Below the pieces are notes generated by a model. It was not told the DNA's origin. It was given only the letters and a program-made list of their open reading frames with translations, and did no database searches. Both the position numbers and the translations under genes were made by a program. Below are positions 11,116-20,431 of a DNA stretch of 64,000 bases, in pieces. Location of the stretch: the NCBI GenBank assembly GCA_013368315.1, contig JAACJM010000063.1, positions 310,001 through 374,000 on the forward strand, given 5' to 3'. Source of the DNA: Tetrapyrgos nigripes (lineage: Eukaryota > Basidiomycota > Agaricomycetes > Agaricales > Campanellaceae). The first letter of the stretch is position 1; the number at the start of each line of letters is the position of its first letter.

Positions 11116-11949
11116 GTTCCCTTCTGTTGCATGTTACCTTTATATACCATCTTTGTGTTGTAAACTGAGTCTTATCAAATGAGTAGTTCAGTTCTATATA
11201 CGACAGGAGTGGGATCACAATCAACAGAAAAGGAAATAGATGAGATTTAGATTCACTATATATGATAATACAATAAAATGATATCTGAGCAGACCAAACA
11301 GTCAAGTAGCACATACGCAAGTAGTGGTCTGAGAATTTGTCCATATCGTCGCCCCTCCCTCATGTCCCTTCACAGAACCTTAACAGTAGCAATTTTCATA
11401 CATTATCTGCATTTATTTGTAATAAGATTCACCAGATTTGTATTGAGACGTTTGCCATGGGCTGAAAACAACGAAAAAAACGAGTTGCCGCGAGCGTGAA
11501 AATAGATTGCTGGTAATTGCTCTGAAGAAAATGTTCAAAGCTTTGTCTAGTACATGATTGTATAAGCAGTATGCTTATGTAGCCAAAAAAAAATAGCAGG
11601 GTTCTGTACTGTTGTTAGTAGGAGATGAAGAGGACTTACGAGTTAGTGAATAAGTTGCGTACTCGGCCGTATGATTTGTACTACTTATGCTGCGTACACT
11701 TGGCGTACACGGCCCGCTGCTCTCGGCAACTCCCATAATTGAACTGGAGACCTTGCCGAATTTAAGAAAACCACCCTCATAATGCTGAGCTCAATGTATA
11801 CGGCGTCCTTACTGGCGGAGCTTGCTGACCGATCGCGCCGAGACACCGTCACAGTTCATGAACACGTAGAGTACTCTTGGCCACCTTGGAGTACTGGAGG
11901 CTTGGAACATTCCGCTTCCCGTCGCTCGATGACTTAGTTATTCGTCATA
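11116..11949. other. Intergenic, nothing supported
   Basis: Only short overlapping frames occur (for example minus 11033-11344). No splice-coherent gene, no repeat match elsewhere in the window and no RNA signal seen. Confidence 0.3.
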
Positions 11950-11951
11950 TA

Positions 11952-12228
11952 CTGTAGTATTCCAATCAATTCGCGATGGGGGTGTGACCGTGACACCCTC
12001 TCGCAGATATTTTTTTCGCGATTTCGGCTGAGTGACCTGTGACCAAGGACAATTTCCGCGAATTTCACGAAATTTTGACCGGTTTTTTGCCCTTTTGGGA
12101 GACTTTTGGGTGATCTGGGAGCCTGTCACACTCGCAATTGGATCTCCGTGACCTGTGACCAGTGAAAAAATTTCGCGAATTTTCGTGGGCTGTGACTCGT
12201 GACTCGCGAATTGATTGAAATAGTACAG
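11952..12228. mobile_element. Non-autonomous inverted-repeat element with TA duplication (Tc1/mariner-type MITE)
   Basis: The ends are inverted repeats of about 25 bases. The left end begins CTGTAGTATTCCAATCAATT. The reverse complement of the right end begins CTGTACTATTTCAATCAATT. Both continue CGCGA, with two mismatches in total. A TA lies immediately outside each end (11950-11951 and 12229-12230). TIRs plus a TA target are the signature of Tc1/mariner/pogo elements. The 277-bp body has no transposase and is full of GTGACC/TCGCGAA motifs. A 122-codon frame passing through it is probably fortuitous. Confidence 0.75.
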
Positions 12229-12231
12229 TAA

Positions 12232-12693
12232 AACACCGAAAACAAGCTTGTACATACTCATACCCTGAGCTGCCTCCGGCCTCGTTAAGGGTGTACTAGG
12301 AAACAATGAGAAACATCTGATCTTTGTCTGATTTCTTGTGAATTTCCATCTAAATAGATCTAAATGCCTAAAATTTCCTGATTTCTCTTGGTTTTCTTCG
12401 GGGTTTACTGATTACTACAGTGGAATACAGTGTACTTAACAATTGTTGGTACCAGGCAGTTTGTACAAGACTTTACATATATAGTAGAACAAATTACCGA
12501 GTTCCAAATTGATCAGCAAAAGTTGGGATTAAAAAAATTTGAACCTCGACCAACCGGCCTACTCTAAACATCTCAGGAAGATCTTGCAGACCAGGGGAAG
12601 GAAAGAGAGAGAATATATGAAAAAGGAAGTAGGAGATCTAGGGTGAGATTATAAAGAAGTGTGCTTTGAAGAGTGAGGCAGAATGTTGGCCAA
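12232..12693. other. Retrotransposon target flank, no gene
   Basis: A purine-rich stretch (many GGAAGG/AGAGAG runs toward 12640) continues in style on the far side of the retrotransposon after 22005. This is consistent with one ancestral locus split by the insertion. No coding signal. Confidence 0.35.
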
Positions 12694-12698
12694 GAAGG
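12694..12698 (+). repeat. Target-site duplication (left), GAAGG
   Basis: The five bases immediately before the 5' LTR are GAAGG, and the same five follow the 3' LTR at 22000-22004. A 5-bp duplication is typical for Ty3/gypsy integrases and fixes the element boundaries. Confidence 0.95.
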
Positions 12699-13131
12699 TG
12701 TAACGGATCTTAGCGCAATTTCTTTATCTAATCTTCGACTAACTCCTTTTGCATTCATTATCTTACTTTTAGCTATTCATAGATAATCTCTTCATGACTA
12801 GGGACTGACTCCAAATGACTCGATGTATAGAATGTTCGTTACTCTACCTGAAGGATCACCAGTACTCTAGTAGATCAGTAAAGTAGTACTTATATAGCTC
12901 ACATGTATTAGATCGAGGGACAATTCTTACTGTGTTATACCTTCTATTGAAGTGTGATTCTTAAGTAGTCTAAGTAAAGCTTGGCGCTTACTTGCTTCTT
13001 AACAACCCGAACGCTAACTAGCTGCTCCGTGCGCTACTAGTATTCGTGATAACGTCGTTTGAACGTATTGAGACCAATTAACTGAGTTTATTGAACCTAA
13101 CGAGTATAAAAGATTATCCTATTCTTTTACA
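12699..13131 (+). repeat. 5' LTR
   Basis: Starts TGTAACGGATCTTAGCGC and ends CTATTCTTTTACA (TG...CA). Identical by eye to 21567-21999. A TATAAAAG box sits only about 26 bases from the 3' edge (13105-13112) and another AT-rich TATATAG lies at about 12890. The second is the more plausible promoter, since it leaves room for an R region. Confidence 0.97.
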
Positions 13132-13152
13132 CTGGTGGACACACTGGGAACT
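13132..13152 (+). promoter_or_regulatory. Candidate primer-binding site
   Basis: Directly after the LTR the sequence is CTGGTGGACACACTGGGAAC. A TGG two bases inside the LTR edge is the expected start of a site pairing with a tRNA CCA end. I cannot match the rest to a particular tRNA from memory, so the primer tRNA is left open. Confidence 0.5.
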
Positions 13153-13245
13153 CAGTTAGTAAATAATACTCCTTCGATTAGCTTAACTTGTTCATCGCCC
13201 TCTTCTCTCTCTCTCTCATCAAACCTATACGAGGACTCCGAACCT

Positions 13246-15246
13246 ATGGCCGGAAAAACTAGGAAAGGTTCTCGCAAGACCAAACCCGCCGGGAGTGGCG
13301 CGTCTGACAACGGACAGGCACCTACGGATCTACCTATCGAGAGTGGCGCATCAGACAGCGGTCAGCCATCCTCGGAGCAACCCGAAAATGCTCAAGCAGG
13401 AATTCCCGAACTCAAGCCCCTCGAGGATCCCATACGTACGGCCGAAGATCTCCCAGGTAACGTGGAATCTCCCTACATCCCCTTCTTTTCTCTCGCTCTC
13501 CTATCTCCCACTGATATCGGCAAGGATGACGCTTGGCAGGAAAGAAGGAAGCTAGCTCTTCAGTATGCCGCAGATGGACTCAACTTACCCGACCTTCTCA
13601 CCCTTCGTACAACATCACGACGGGTCCAGGTAATCTTCAAAGACCTCTTGAAGAAGGTAACCGAGGTAATTACTAATCCCAAAACGGCGGTCAACAAGGA
13701 TGTGGAAACCGAGGAAGAGGTATTGGTTTACACACCGAGTAAATCACGATTTGAAACCCTCAACACTGCCTTTTATTTCCTTGCCCGTCAAGCAGCCGAG
13801 GGATTTAACGTGAAAGGAATATCGGTTCCAGGGACGCCTCGATGGTTACTGGGTAGAGCTGGAGTGACTTTTTTCGAGTCAAACGAGTATGAAATCCTAG
13901 CCATAGCATATCGCGCTAATGTAGAGGATTTTCTTTCTGAGTTAGATGAGGTGTATAATTTTCAGACCAACGAAGTACGCACCTCTGAAACCACTACTCG
14001 AGACGCTCTTTCTCTTCTTCCCAATCTTGGTAAGACTGCCTCGGGTATTGGTGCGGGAGACTCGATCAGCACACATTTTCGAAATGTCACGGGTCGGAAG
14101 CACAACCATCGACAGTCTGCAGCTCCCTTAGGAAGAAATACCAAGTTAAACGAGCTACTTGGTTACGACAAAAGAGGGGGAAGAGACGTACCTCCGCACC
14201 AAGACGCTCCTAACCCGACTCGTGTAGCTTCGCCCATAGGAGGAGGTAGACCACCATCCGACAGTGAGCCAAGTGACAGTGGTGACTCGTCGGATGACGA
14301 TCGAGGACGAGGAAGGGAACCAACGGGAAGAGGAATGGGAAGAGGAGGAGGAGACAAAGAGAAAGAAAAGAAGAAGAAGAAGGTATCTTTTCAGTTCGAC
14401 CTTAAACTGAAATTCGATTCGGTACCTACCTGGGACGGTGACACGGATACTATCGTCAAGTGGTTGGCAAAGATCAATGATCTAGCGAGATATTCGTCTA
14501 CGATCCGGAGACAGCTTGGCAGCGTAGTCCCAAAAAGGTTGAAAGACAAGGCTGAGACATGGTACTTCTCACTACCACTGTCTCGAAGGCTGGAGTTGGA
14601 GGAGAAATGGGATTATCTACGGGACGAAATTGTTGAGTACTTCATGCATAGGAAGTGGATCGAGAACACGAAGCAAAAGGCTCGGGCAGCCCACTACAGG
14701 GAGGCAGGATTTAGCCGGGAATCGCCAAGTGAGTACTATATCCGAAAATCGGATCTGATGACTTGCGTCTTTGAATTAGAAGACACCGAGATCATCTCGG
14801 AAGTTATGGCTGGAGCGCCAGATTTCTGGTCCAGCATACTTACCACGCAAGTATATCGCGATGCGTGTGAGTTCCAAAAGGCCATTAGATTCCACGAGGA
14901 GACACTAATCCGACTTCAGCGATCTTTCCCTGAGGCGGATTCACGATTCGACAATAACCGTTACCAGCCAAGAAACCATGCTCGCGCCAACCTCGTCGGT
15001 TCTCGCTCTGACTTTCCTCCACCACCATTTCCCAAGGATGACTCAGTAGTCTCCAAAAGGAACACTCCGAAAGATAAGGGAGCCCGTCCTTGTCGGCACT
15101 GCGGAAGCGAACTCCATTGGGATAATGAGTGCAAGCACTCACGCAGACGAACTGCAAGGGTGAGACTAGCTAATTGTGCTGTGGAGGATCTGGAAGCTCA
15201 GGATGAATACGACGAGCTTTATGATAACATCTGTGAGGATTTTTAG
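13246..15246 (+). CDS. gag: Gag polyprotein (capsid region plus CCHC nucleocapsid knuckle)
   Basis: The first in-frame ATG is 13246, giving 666 aa to TAG 15244-15246; the frame is open back to 13135 but without an ATG. It forms the virus-like particle and binds the element's RNA. The N-terminal third is low-complexity with Ser/Glu/Pro repeats. A Gly/Arg-rich and Lys-rich stretch (GRGREPTGRGMGRGGG) precedes a retrotransposon-gag-like helical region from about residue 385: WDGDTDTIVKWLAKINDLAR, then ETWYFSLP and MHRKWIENTKQKARA. A single CX2CX4HX4C knuckle (CRHCGSELHWDNEC) lies at residues 616-629, as in nucleocapsid. The end, acidic and Tyr-rich, runs straight into a slippery run of five T at the stop. 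Pol continues in the -1 frame. Confidence 0.93.
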   Translation: MAGKTRKGSRKTKPAGSGASDNGQAPTDLPIESGASDSGQPSSEQPENAQAGIPELKPLEDPIRTAEDLPGNVESPYIPFFSLALLSPTDIGKDDAWQERRKLALQYAADGLNLPDLLTLRTTSRRVQVIFKDLLKKVTEVITNPKTAVNKDVETEEEVLVYTPSKSRFETLNTAFYFLARQAAEGFNVKGISVPGTPRWLLGRAGVTFFESNEYEILAIAYRANVEDFLSELDEVYNFQTNEVRTSETTTRDALSLLPNLGKTASGIGAGDSISTHFRNVTGRKHNHRQSAAPLGRNTKLNELLGYDKRGGRDVPPHQDAPNPTRVASPIGGGRPPSDSEPSDSGDSSDDDRGRGREPTGRGMGRGGGDKEKEKKKKKVSFQFDLKLKFDSVPTWDGDTDTIVKWLAKINDLARYSSTIRRQLGSVVPKRLKDKAETWYFSLPLSRRLELEEKWDYLRDEIVEYFMHRKWIENTKQKARAAHYREAGFSRESPSEYYIRKSDLMTCVFELEDTEIISEVMAGAPDFWSSILTTQVYRDACEFQKAIRFHEETLIRLQRSFPEADSRFDNNRYQPRNHARANLVGSRSDFPPPPFPKDDSVVSKRNTPKDKGARPCRHCGSELHWDNECKHSRRRTARVRLANCAVEDLEAQDEYDELYDNICEDF

Positions 15247-18200
15247 ACGACCTCCGGGGTACTGACACTCAGGAACCGACCAAAGCGCCGGAGGTGGCCA
15301 CCTATTCAGTCGGCAATCAGCTAATTCACTCTATTTCCGAGAAACCTATCATAGACTCACCCAATAATTCGTCATCATCATCCCTATCTATTTCCTCTAA
15401 CAGCTCGCCAATGTCCTCGTCTGAACTATATTCCACTACTAATCTAGCTCGAACCTCTCGAGCACCAGATACCTCATGTACCTCTTATCATTCCAAACCA
15501 CCTTTGAATCGCCGAAGTCGCCGCCGTCTAGCTAGGGAAATCAGGGCAATCAATCACTTTGCACATACCTGTCATACCGGTAGTTCTGCTCACCCTCTTC
15601 TAGAACTTAAACGAAGAATGACGCGACCACCAGGAACTACGTTCTTGGGATCTAGGGCTACTGAAACTTCAGCTACAGTCAACGGATTTGAAGACGCCAT
15701 ATCAGTCATCGTCGATTCAGGCTCTGACATTACCCTTATCTCTCAACGGGCACTGAATGGGTTAACTTCCAAGCCGAAGCCAAAAGCGGGACAGAGTATT
15801 ACGCTAATTCAAGTCACTGGAACTACCAATATATCAGGATTTGTGAATATCGAATTATATTTTCATACTCCTGATGGGCCTGTTAAACTACCTGTTGAAG
15901 CGTACGTGGTTCACAACATGAGTACTCCTTTCATTTTAGGTAATGACTTCGCGGATCAATTTGATCTTTCCATTGTACGCCGTGAGGGACAGTCATTCCT
16001 TACCTTCGGGGACACTGGAAGAGAATTGGAAGTACGCAATTCAATTACTTCATCGCTAACAGACACGAACGGAAAGGCCTTTAAAATTGCAACAAATCGT
16101 AGTCCGGGAGCTCAGAAGCGAAGTCGGTACTCCAGACGTCTTCGGCAACGTCAACAACGAAGGGAAAGCCGGAAAGACGTGGTAGCCCTACATCGAGTGA
16201 TTATTCCGCCAGAATCATCTAGGGTGGTAAACGTGAAGGTACACTTTCCCCCAGGAACGGACCAACTCTACGTCGAAAGGTGTATTCGACATAACGCTAA
16301 TCCTGACGATGCCTTTGGGGTTTCTGATACCCTTATCTCCCGCTCGGATCCTTTTCTCCATGTCGCTAACTTCTCCAGGACTCCCATAGTCATTGAGAAA
16401 GGTGAATTTCTAGGTCAGTGTCATGACCCAGAGATTTGGCTCGACAAGGAAAAAGATCTTAACACGGACGGGGTGGAGAAGACTCTCGCTTATGCAAATC
16501 TGGTCAAAATTCTCTTGGAAAAAGATAGCGACACTTCTTCTACCAAACTGACTCAGAGCTTCACAGAGATATCTTCTAAAGCACAACGAAACGCTGGAGG
16601 GGAAGACGATCCAACTTCAGAAGAACCAGTAGAAGGTGGTCCAAAGACAGCTGAAGTCCATATTGAGGAAGTTCCTGTCAGTAATCTTATTTCTGAAGTT
16701 TCAGTTTCACCGGATCTGACATCGTTTCAGCGTGAACAGCTCGAGAACGTTTTACGAGAAAACGCTGAAGCTTTCGGATTAGACGGTAAACTCGGGAGCT
16801 TTGACGCTAGGGTTGATATACCACTGAAGCCAGGTTCTCAACCAGTTTCACTGCCCCCGTTCCCAACATCACCCGCCAATAGAGAAGTAATCGACAAACA
16901 GATGGATTCTTGGCTGAATTTAGGGGTCATCGAGCCATCTCGTAGTCCTTGGGGAGCGCCCGCATTCATCGTGCATCGTAATGGCAAACCTCGAATGGTA
17001 ATCGACCTACGACGTCTGAATAATATGGTAATTCCAGACGAATTCCCTTTACCAAAGCAAGAAGATATTCTGCAGGCGTTAAGTGGAGCACAGTGGTTAA
17101 CTACGTTGGACGCACTGGCTGGTTTCACCCAACTTACTATGACGGATGAAGCGGCAGAGAAGTTGGCGTTTCGGACTCACCGAGGATTGTACCAATTCCG
17201 AAGGATGCCTTTCGGGTATCGGAATGGGCCGAGTGTTTTCCAGCGAGTAATGCAGGGAGTTTTAGCTCCTTTTCTTTGGATCTTCGCCTTGGTATATATT
17301 GACGACATCGTTATCTTCTCAAAATCATTTGAGGAACACTTACAGCATATCGACTCCGTACTCAAGGCAATTACCAAAGCTCAAATTACATTATCTCCAC
17401 CGAAATGCCACTTCGCATACCAATCCCTGTTGCTGCTTGGTCAGAAGGTATCGCGTCTAGGGTCCTCTACGCACAAAGAAAAGGTTGATGCTATTGTTGC
17501 ATTGGCAGAACCGGCTAACACTCAGGAACTACAAACGTTCTTAGGGATGATGGTGTACTTTTCCAGTTACGTTCCGTTCTATGCCTGGATCGCACAGCCA
17601 CTTTTTCAGCTATTAAAGAAAGGGATCGAATGGGAATGGACAGCATTACATCAGGAAGCCTTTGATCTTTGCCGAGAGGTGTTGATCAATGCACCGGTTC
17701 GAGGATTCGCTATACCTGGTCATCCCTACCGACTGTATACCGATGCTTGTGATTATGGATTGGCGGGAATCCTTCAGCAAGTTCAACCCATCAGAGTTGG
17801 TGATCTCAAAGGTACGAAGCTCTACGAGCAACTGGAGAAGGCGTATCAATCTGGGAATTCCATTCCTACGCTAGTTACAGTCGTAAGCAAGGATTTTTCT
17901 GATGTGCCTACTCCCGGGTCTTGGGCTGATAACCTCGACGATACCATTGTTCATATCGAGCGTGTGATAGCTTATTGGTCTCGAGTTTTACGGTCCCCAG
18001 AGCGCAATTATTCAGCTACCGAACGGGAAGCTCTGGCTCTGAAGGAGGCATTGATTAAATTTCAACCTTTTATTGAAGGTGAAGACCTCCTCGCGGTCAC
18101 CGATCATGCTGCTCTTACCTGGAGTACAACCTTTCAGAATGTTAATCGCAGATTGCTCACTTGGGGTACAGTATTTTCGGCATACCCAAAAATGCGCATC

Positions 18201-20093
18201 ATACATCGAGCGGGACGAGTTCACTCTAACGTGGACCCTATTTCGAGGCTCCGTCGAAGGGTACCACCGCAAGACAGCCCTGATATTTCCACCATTTCCC
18301 CTATTCCTTCTGCAGCGTCGGATCCCCTTCGAAATCTCTATGAAGATCTCAGCGAGAGATTTGAAGAACGACTGCTGACAGTGGCGTCTCAATTCGCGGA
18401 GGCTCAGGTACTGGATGCGGACATTCCCCTAGATACTCTCCATGGTACTACCTTTTCAGGAGAATCTCTCGCGAATGATGACGAGGCCTTTCCGGGTTCT
18501 GGGTATACGACTTCACAGAGCTATAACGTTCTGATACATCTCTCTCAGGATGAAATCCTTCGTTGGAAGGCTGCATACGATCAGGATAGTGGATTCACCT
18601 CGATTATTCAATCACTTCGGAATACTGATAACGTTTTAAACCCGCGAGATATTCATTATCATTATTCAGATGACGGTATGTTATACTTCGAAGACTGGAA
18701 TGGGAATACTCGCTTATGCGTCCCAGAAGCCCTTCGAACGGAGATCATGTCAGAAGTTCACGACGGCAAAACAGAATCAGCTCACGGAGGCTACCACAAA
18801 TGTTACAATAGGTTAGCAACTACGTACTACTGGCCACGAATGTCTCGAGACCTTAAACAGTTCGTGGAAACCTGCGATATTTGCCAGAAGTCGAAACCTA
18901 GGAAGCATGCCCCAGTTGGCCTTCTGCAACCCATCCCCATCCCTCAACGGCCCTTCGAAGTAGTGACCATGGATTTTATCCCAGAATTGCCACTTAGTAA
19001 CGGGTTTGACAATGTACTTGTCATTGTGGACAAACTTACCAAGTTCGTCACCTGTATCCCGTGTTCTACGACAATTTCAGAAGTCGAGACCGCTCAGCTT
19101 TTCTTCCAGCATATCATAAGTAAGTATGGAATTCCTCGACAGGTTATCTCAGATAGAGATTCTCGGTGGCGTCACGATTTTTGGGGGGAAATTTGCAGAC
19201 TCCTAGGCACCAAACGTGCGCTTACAACCTCGTACCATCCACAAGCGGATGGCCAGACGGAGAACTTGAATCATACTCTGGAGGTAGCACTTCGTGCTTA
19301 CATTGGGCCGTCCAGAAATGACTGGTCAGAGCATTTGGATGGACTTACCCTTTCCTATAATACCACACCACACTTGTCTACTACCTTTCCACCGGCATAT
19401 TTGCTTTACGGATTCTTGCCTGCAACGGCATCTACCCTCGCGTCGCCTACGACTTTCATTCCACGACCCTCGGCTGGGGGAGGAGAGCATACTGACTCTA
19501 TCGTACGAAACGAAACAGCGCAAGCAATGATTGAGCAGTTCGAGTTTGATCGTAGTCGAGCCAAGGAAGCATTATATTTGGCGCAAGAATATCAGAGAAG
19601 AGGATACAATAAGGGTAGGTTAATCTATGAATTCGAGGAGGGAGATCACGTAGTGCTCAACCCGCATACTCTGAATCTATTGCGAGAAGAGAAAGGTAGA
19701 GGAAAGAAGTTACTGATGCGATATGATGGGCCTTTTGAAATTATCAGGAAATTATCACCCGTCACCTACCAGTTACGCCTTCCAAAGTCATATGGAATAC
19801 ACCCTATCATCAACATTGCACACTTGGAAAAATACAATCCCTCTCCGGCGCATCTAGGACAAAGAGTTCAGCAAACGATGAGCAGAGAAGATTTCGAAAC
19901 GTGGCCAGAGACGGAAATAGAGCAGATTGTGGCAACGAGGTGGAGAAAGCGAGGAGCACGGAGAATCCAACAATTCAAAGTAAGATGGAAAAATTTCCCT
20001 CCGTCCGAAGATGAATGGCTTACGAAAGCAGAACTGCGCAATGCGCCCGAAGTCTTGGATGAATGGTCGAAGAAGCAGGACACGAGTCGTTGA
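15237..20093 (+). CDS. pol: Pol polyprotein: protease, reverse transcriptase, RNase H, integrase, chromodomain
   Basis: Open from 15237 to TGA 20091-20093; residue numbers here count from 15294 (1599 aa). There is no good ATG near the start, so it is probably made as a Gag-Pol fusion. The aspartic protease motif is VDSGSD, with active Asp at about 141. Reverse transcriptase includes IDLRRLN, then FRRMPFGYRNGPSVFQ, and the catalytic YIDD at 668-671. RNase H starts at YTDACD (Asp 817), with ATEREALAL following. Integrase has an HHCC finger (His 1156 onward, Cys 1194 and 1197) and a DD35E core (Asp 1227, Asp 1287, Glu 1323), then a GPF motif. A chromodomain occupies about 1537-1595 (TEIEQIVATRWRKRG, FKVRWKNFPPSEDEW). 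All key catalytic residues are present and there are no internal stops, so it is predicted functional. Confidence 0.95.
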   Translation, partial: GFLDDLRGTDTQEPTKAPEVATYSVGNQLIHSISEKPIIDSPNNSSSSSLSISSNSSPMSSSELYSTTNLARTSRAPDTSCTSYHSKPPLNRRSRRRLAREIRAINHFAHTCHTGSSAHPLLELKRRMTRPPGTTFLGSRATETSATVNGFEDAISVIVDSGSDITLISQRALNGLTSKPKPKAGQSITLIQVTGTTNISGFVNIELYFHTPDGPVKLPVEAYVVHNMSTPFILGNDFADQFDLSIVRREGQSFLTFGDTGRELEVRNSITSSLTDTNGKAFKIATNRSPGAQKRSRYSRRLRQRQQRRESRKDVVALHRVIIPPESSRVVNVKVHFPPGTDQLYVERCIRHNANPDDAFGVSDTLISRSDPFLHVANFSRTPIVIEKGEFLGQCHDPEIWLDKEKDLNTDGVEKTLAYANLVKILLEKDSDTSSTKLTQSFTEISSKAQRNAGGEDDPTSEEPVEGGPKTAEVHIEEVPVSNLISEVSVSPDLTSFQREQLENVLRENAEAFGLDGKLGSFDARVDIPLKPGSQPVSLPPFPTSPANREVIDKQMDSWLNLGVIEPSRSPWGAPAFIVHRNGKPRMVIDLRRLNNMVIPDEFPLPKQEDILQALSGAQWLTTLDALAGFTQLTMTDEAAEKLAFRTHRGLYQFRRMPFGYRNGPSVFQRVMQGVLAPFLWIFALVYIDDIVIFSKSFEEHLQHIDSVLKAITKAQITLSPPKCHFAYQSLLLLGQKVSRLGSSTHKEKVDAIVALAEPANTQELQTFLGMMVYFSSYVPFYAWIAQPLFQLLKKGIEWEWTALHQEAFDLCREVLINAPVRGFAIPGHPYRLYTDACDYGLAGILQQVQPIRVGDLKGTKLYEQLEKAYQSGNSIPTLVTVVSKDFSDVPTPGSWADNLDDTIVHIERVIAYWSRVLRSPERNYSATEREALALKEALIKFQPFIEGEDLLAVTDHAALTWSTTFQNVNRRLLTWGTVFSAYPKMRIIHRAGRVHSNVDPISRLRRRVPPQDSPDISTISPIPSAASDPLRNLYEDLSERFEERLLTVASQFAEAQVLDADIPLDTLHGTTFSGESLANDDEAFPGSGYTTSQSYNVLIHLSQDEILRWKAAYDQDSGFTSIIQSLRNTDNVLNPRDIHYHYSDDGMLYFEDWNGNTRLCVPEALRTEIMSEVHDGKTESAHGGYHKCYNRLATTYYWPRMSRDLKQFVETCDICQKSKPRKHAPVGLLQPIPIPQRPFEVVTMDFIPELPLSNGFDNVLVIVDKLTKFVTCIPCSTTISEVETAQLFFQHIISKYGIPRQVISDRDSRWRHDFWGEICRLLGTKRALTTSYHPQADGQTENLNHTLEVALRAYIGPSRNDWSEHLDGLTLSYNTTPHLSTTFPPAYLLYGFLPATASTLASPTTFIPRPSAGGGEHTDSIVRNETAQAMIEQFEFDRSRAKEALYLAQEYQRRGYNKGRLIYEFEEGDHVVLNPHTLNLLREEKGRGKKLLMRYDGPFEIIRKLSPVTYQLRLPKSYGIHPIINIAHLEKYNPSPAHLGQRVQQTMSREDFETWPETEIEQIVATRWRKRGARRIQQFKVRWKNFPPSEDEWLTKAELRNAPEVLDEWSKKQDTSR
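15238..15246 (+). promoter_or_regulatory. Probable -1 ribosomal frameshift site at the gag stop
   Basis: The gag frame ends GAT TTT TAG and the pol frame has stops at 15222, 15225 and 15234, then is open from 15237. The only place to pass from gag to pol is therefore 15237-15246. A run of five T (15240-15244) lets the tRNA on TTT slip back one base onto TTT, after which TTA is read instead of TAG. This gives a Gag-Pol fusion. It is a P-site slip next to a stop rather than a textbook X XXY YYZ heptamer. Internal initiation of pol is the alternative. Confidence 0.6.
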
Positions 20094-20431
20094 AGGAACA
20101 AGTTACAAAGATATTTATGGTAAGAGACAAAGGGAGGGAATACCTGAAGAAAACCGTCGGTAACCAGAAAATTCACAATTACATTAGGACTCGTAGAAAG
20201 GTTTTCGCCACGACTAGAATGAAAAACAGAACGGCGTGGAGAGTGCTCGAAAACTAGGGAACGATCGATGATTAGAACGTGCGTTTCGTGAAAGAGTCGA
20301 AGACCTGAAAGAACTCGGAAGGGTTTAAAAGGTCTTCGACAAATTCGAAAGGTCATCAGTCAACTCGACTAATTCCTCAGCTCTAACATCCATTCTATTT
20401 CTGTTTCTTTCACATTTTCCCTTGCAACGAC
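20094..20431. other. Spacer between pol and the third ORF
   Basis: This 338-base segment carries no ORF of note. Its end (20370-20430) is C/T-rich (TCCATTCTATTTCTGTTTC), resembling the pyrimidine-rich core promoters common upstream of fungal start sites. The third ORF could therefore have its own transcript. Confidence 0.4.

Noticed and set aside
13135..13245. Gag frame extended upstream to a GTG at 13135
   Set aside because: GTG is not a normal fungal start and this stretch overlaps the primer-site region; the first ATG is 13246.
14163..14357. Proline-rich minus-strand frame in gag
   Set aside because: Antisense of the Ser/Gly/Arg-rich gag linker; composition is explained by the complementary low-complexity codons.
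16838..19530. Several minus-strand frames of 60-126 codons inside pol
   Set aside because: All lie antisense to conserved pol domains and have no motif.
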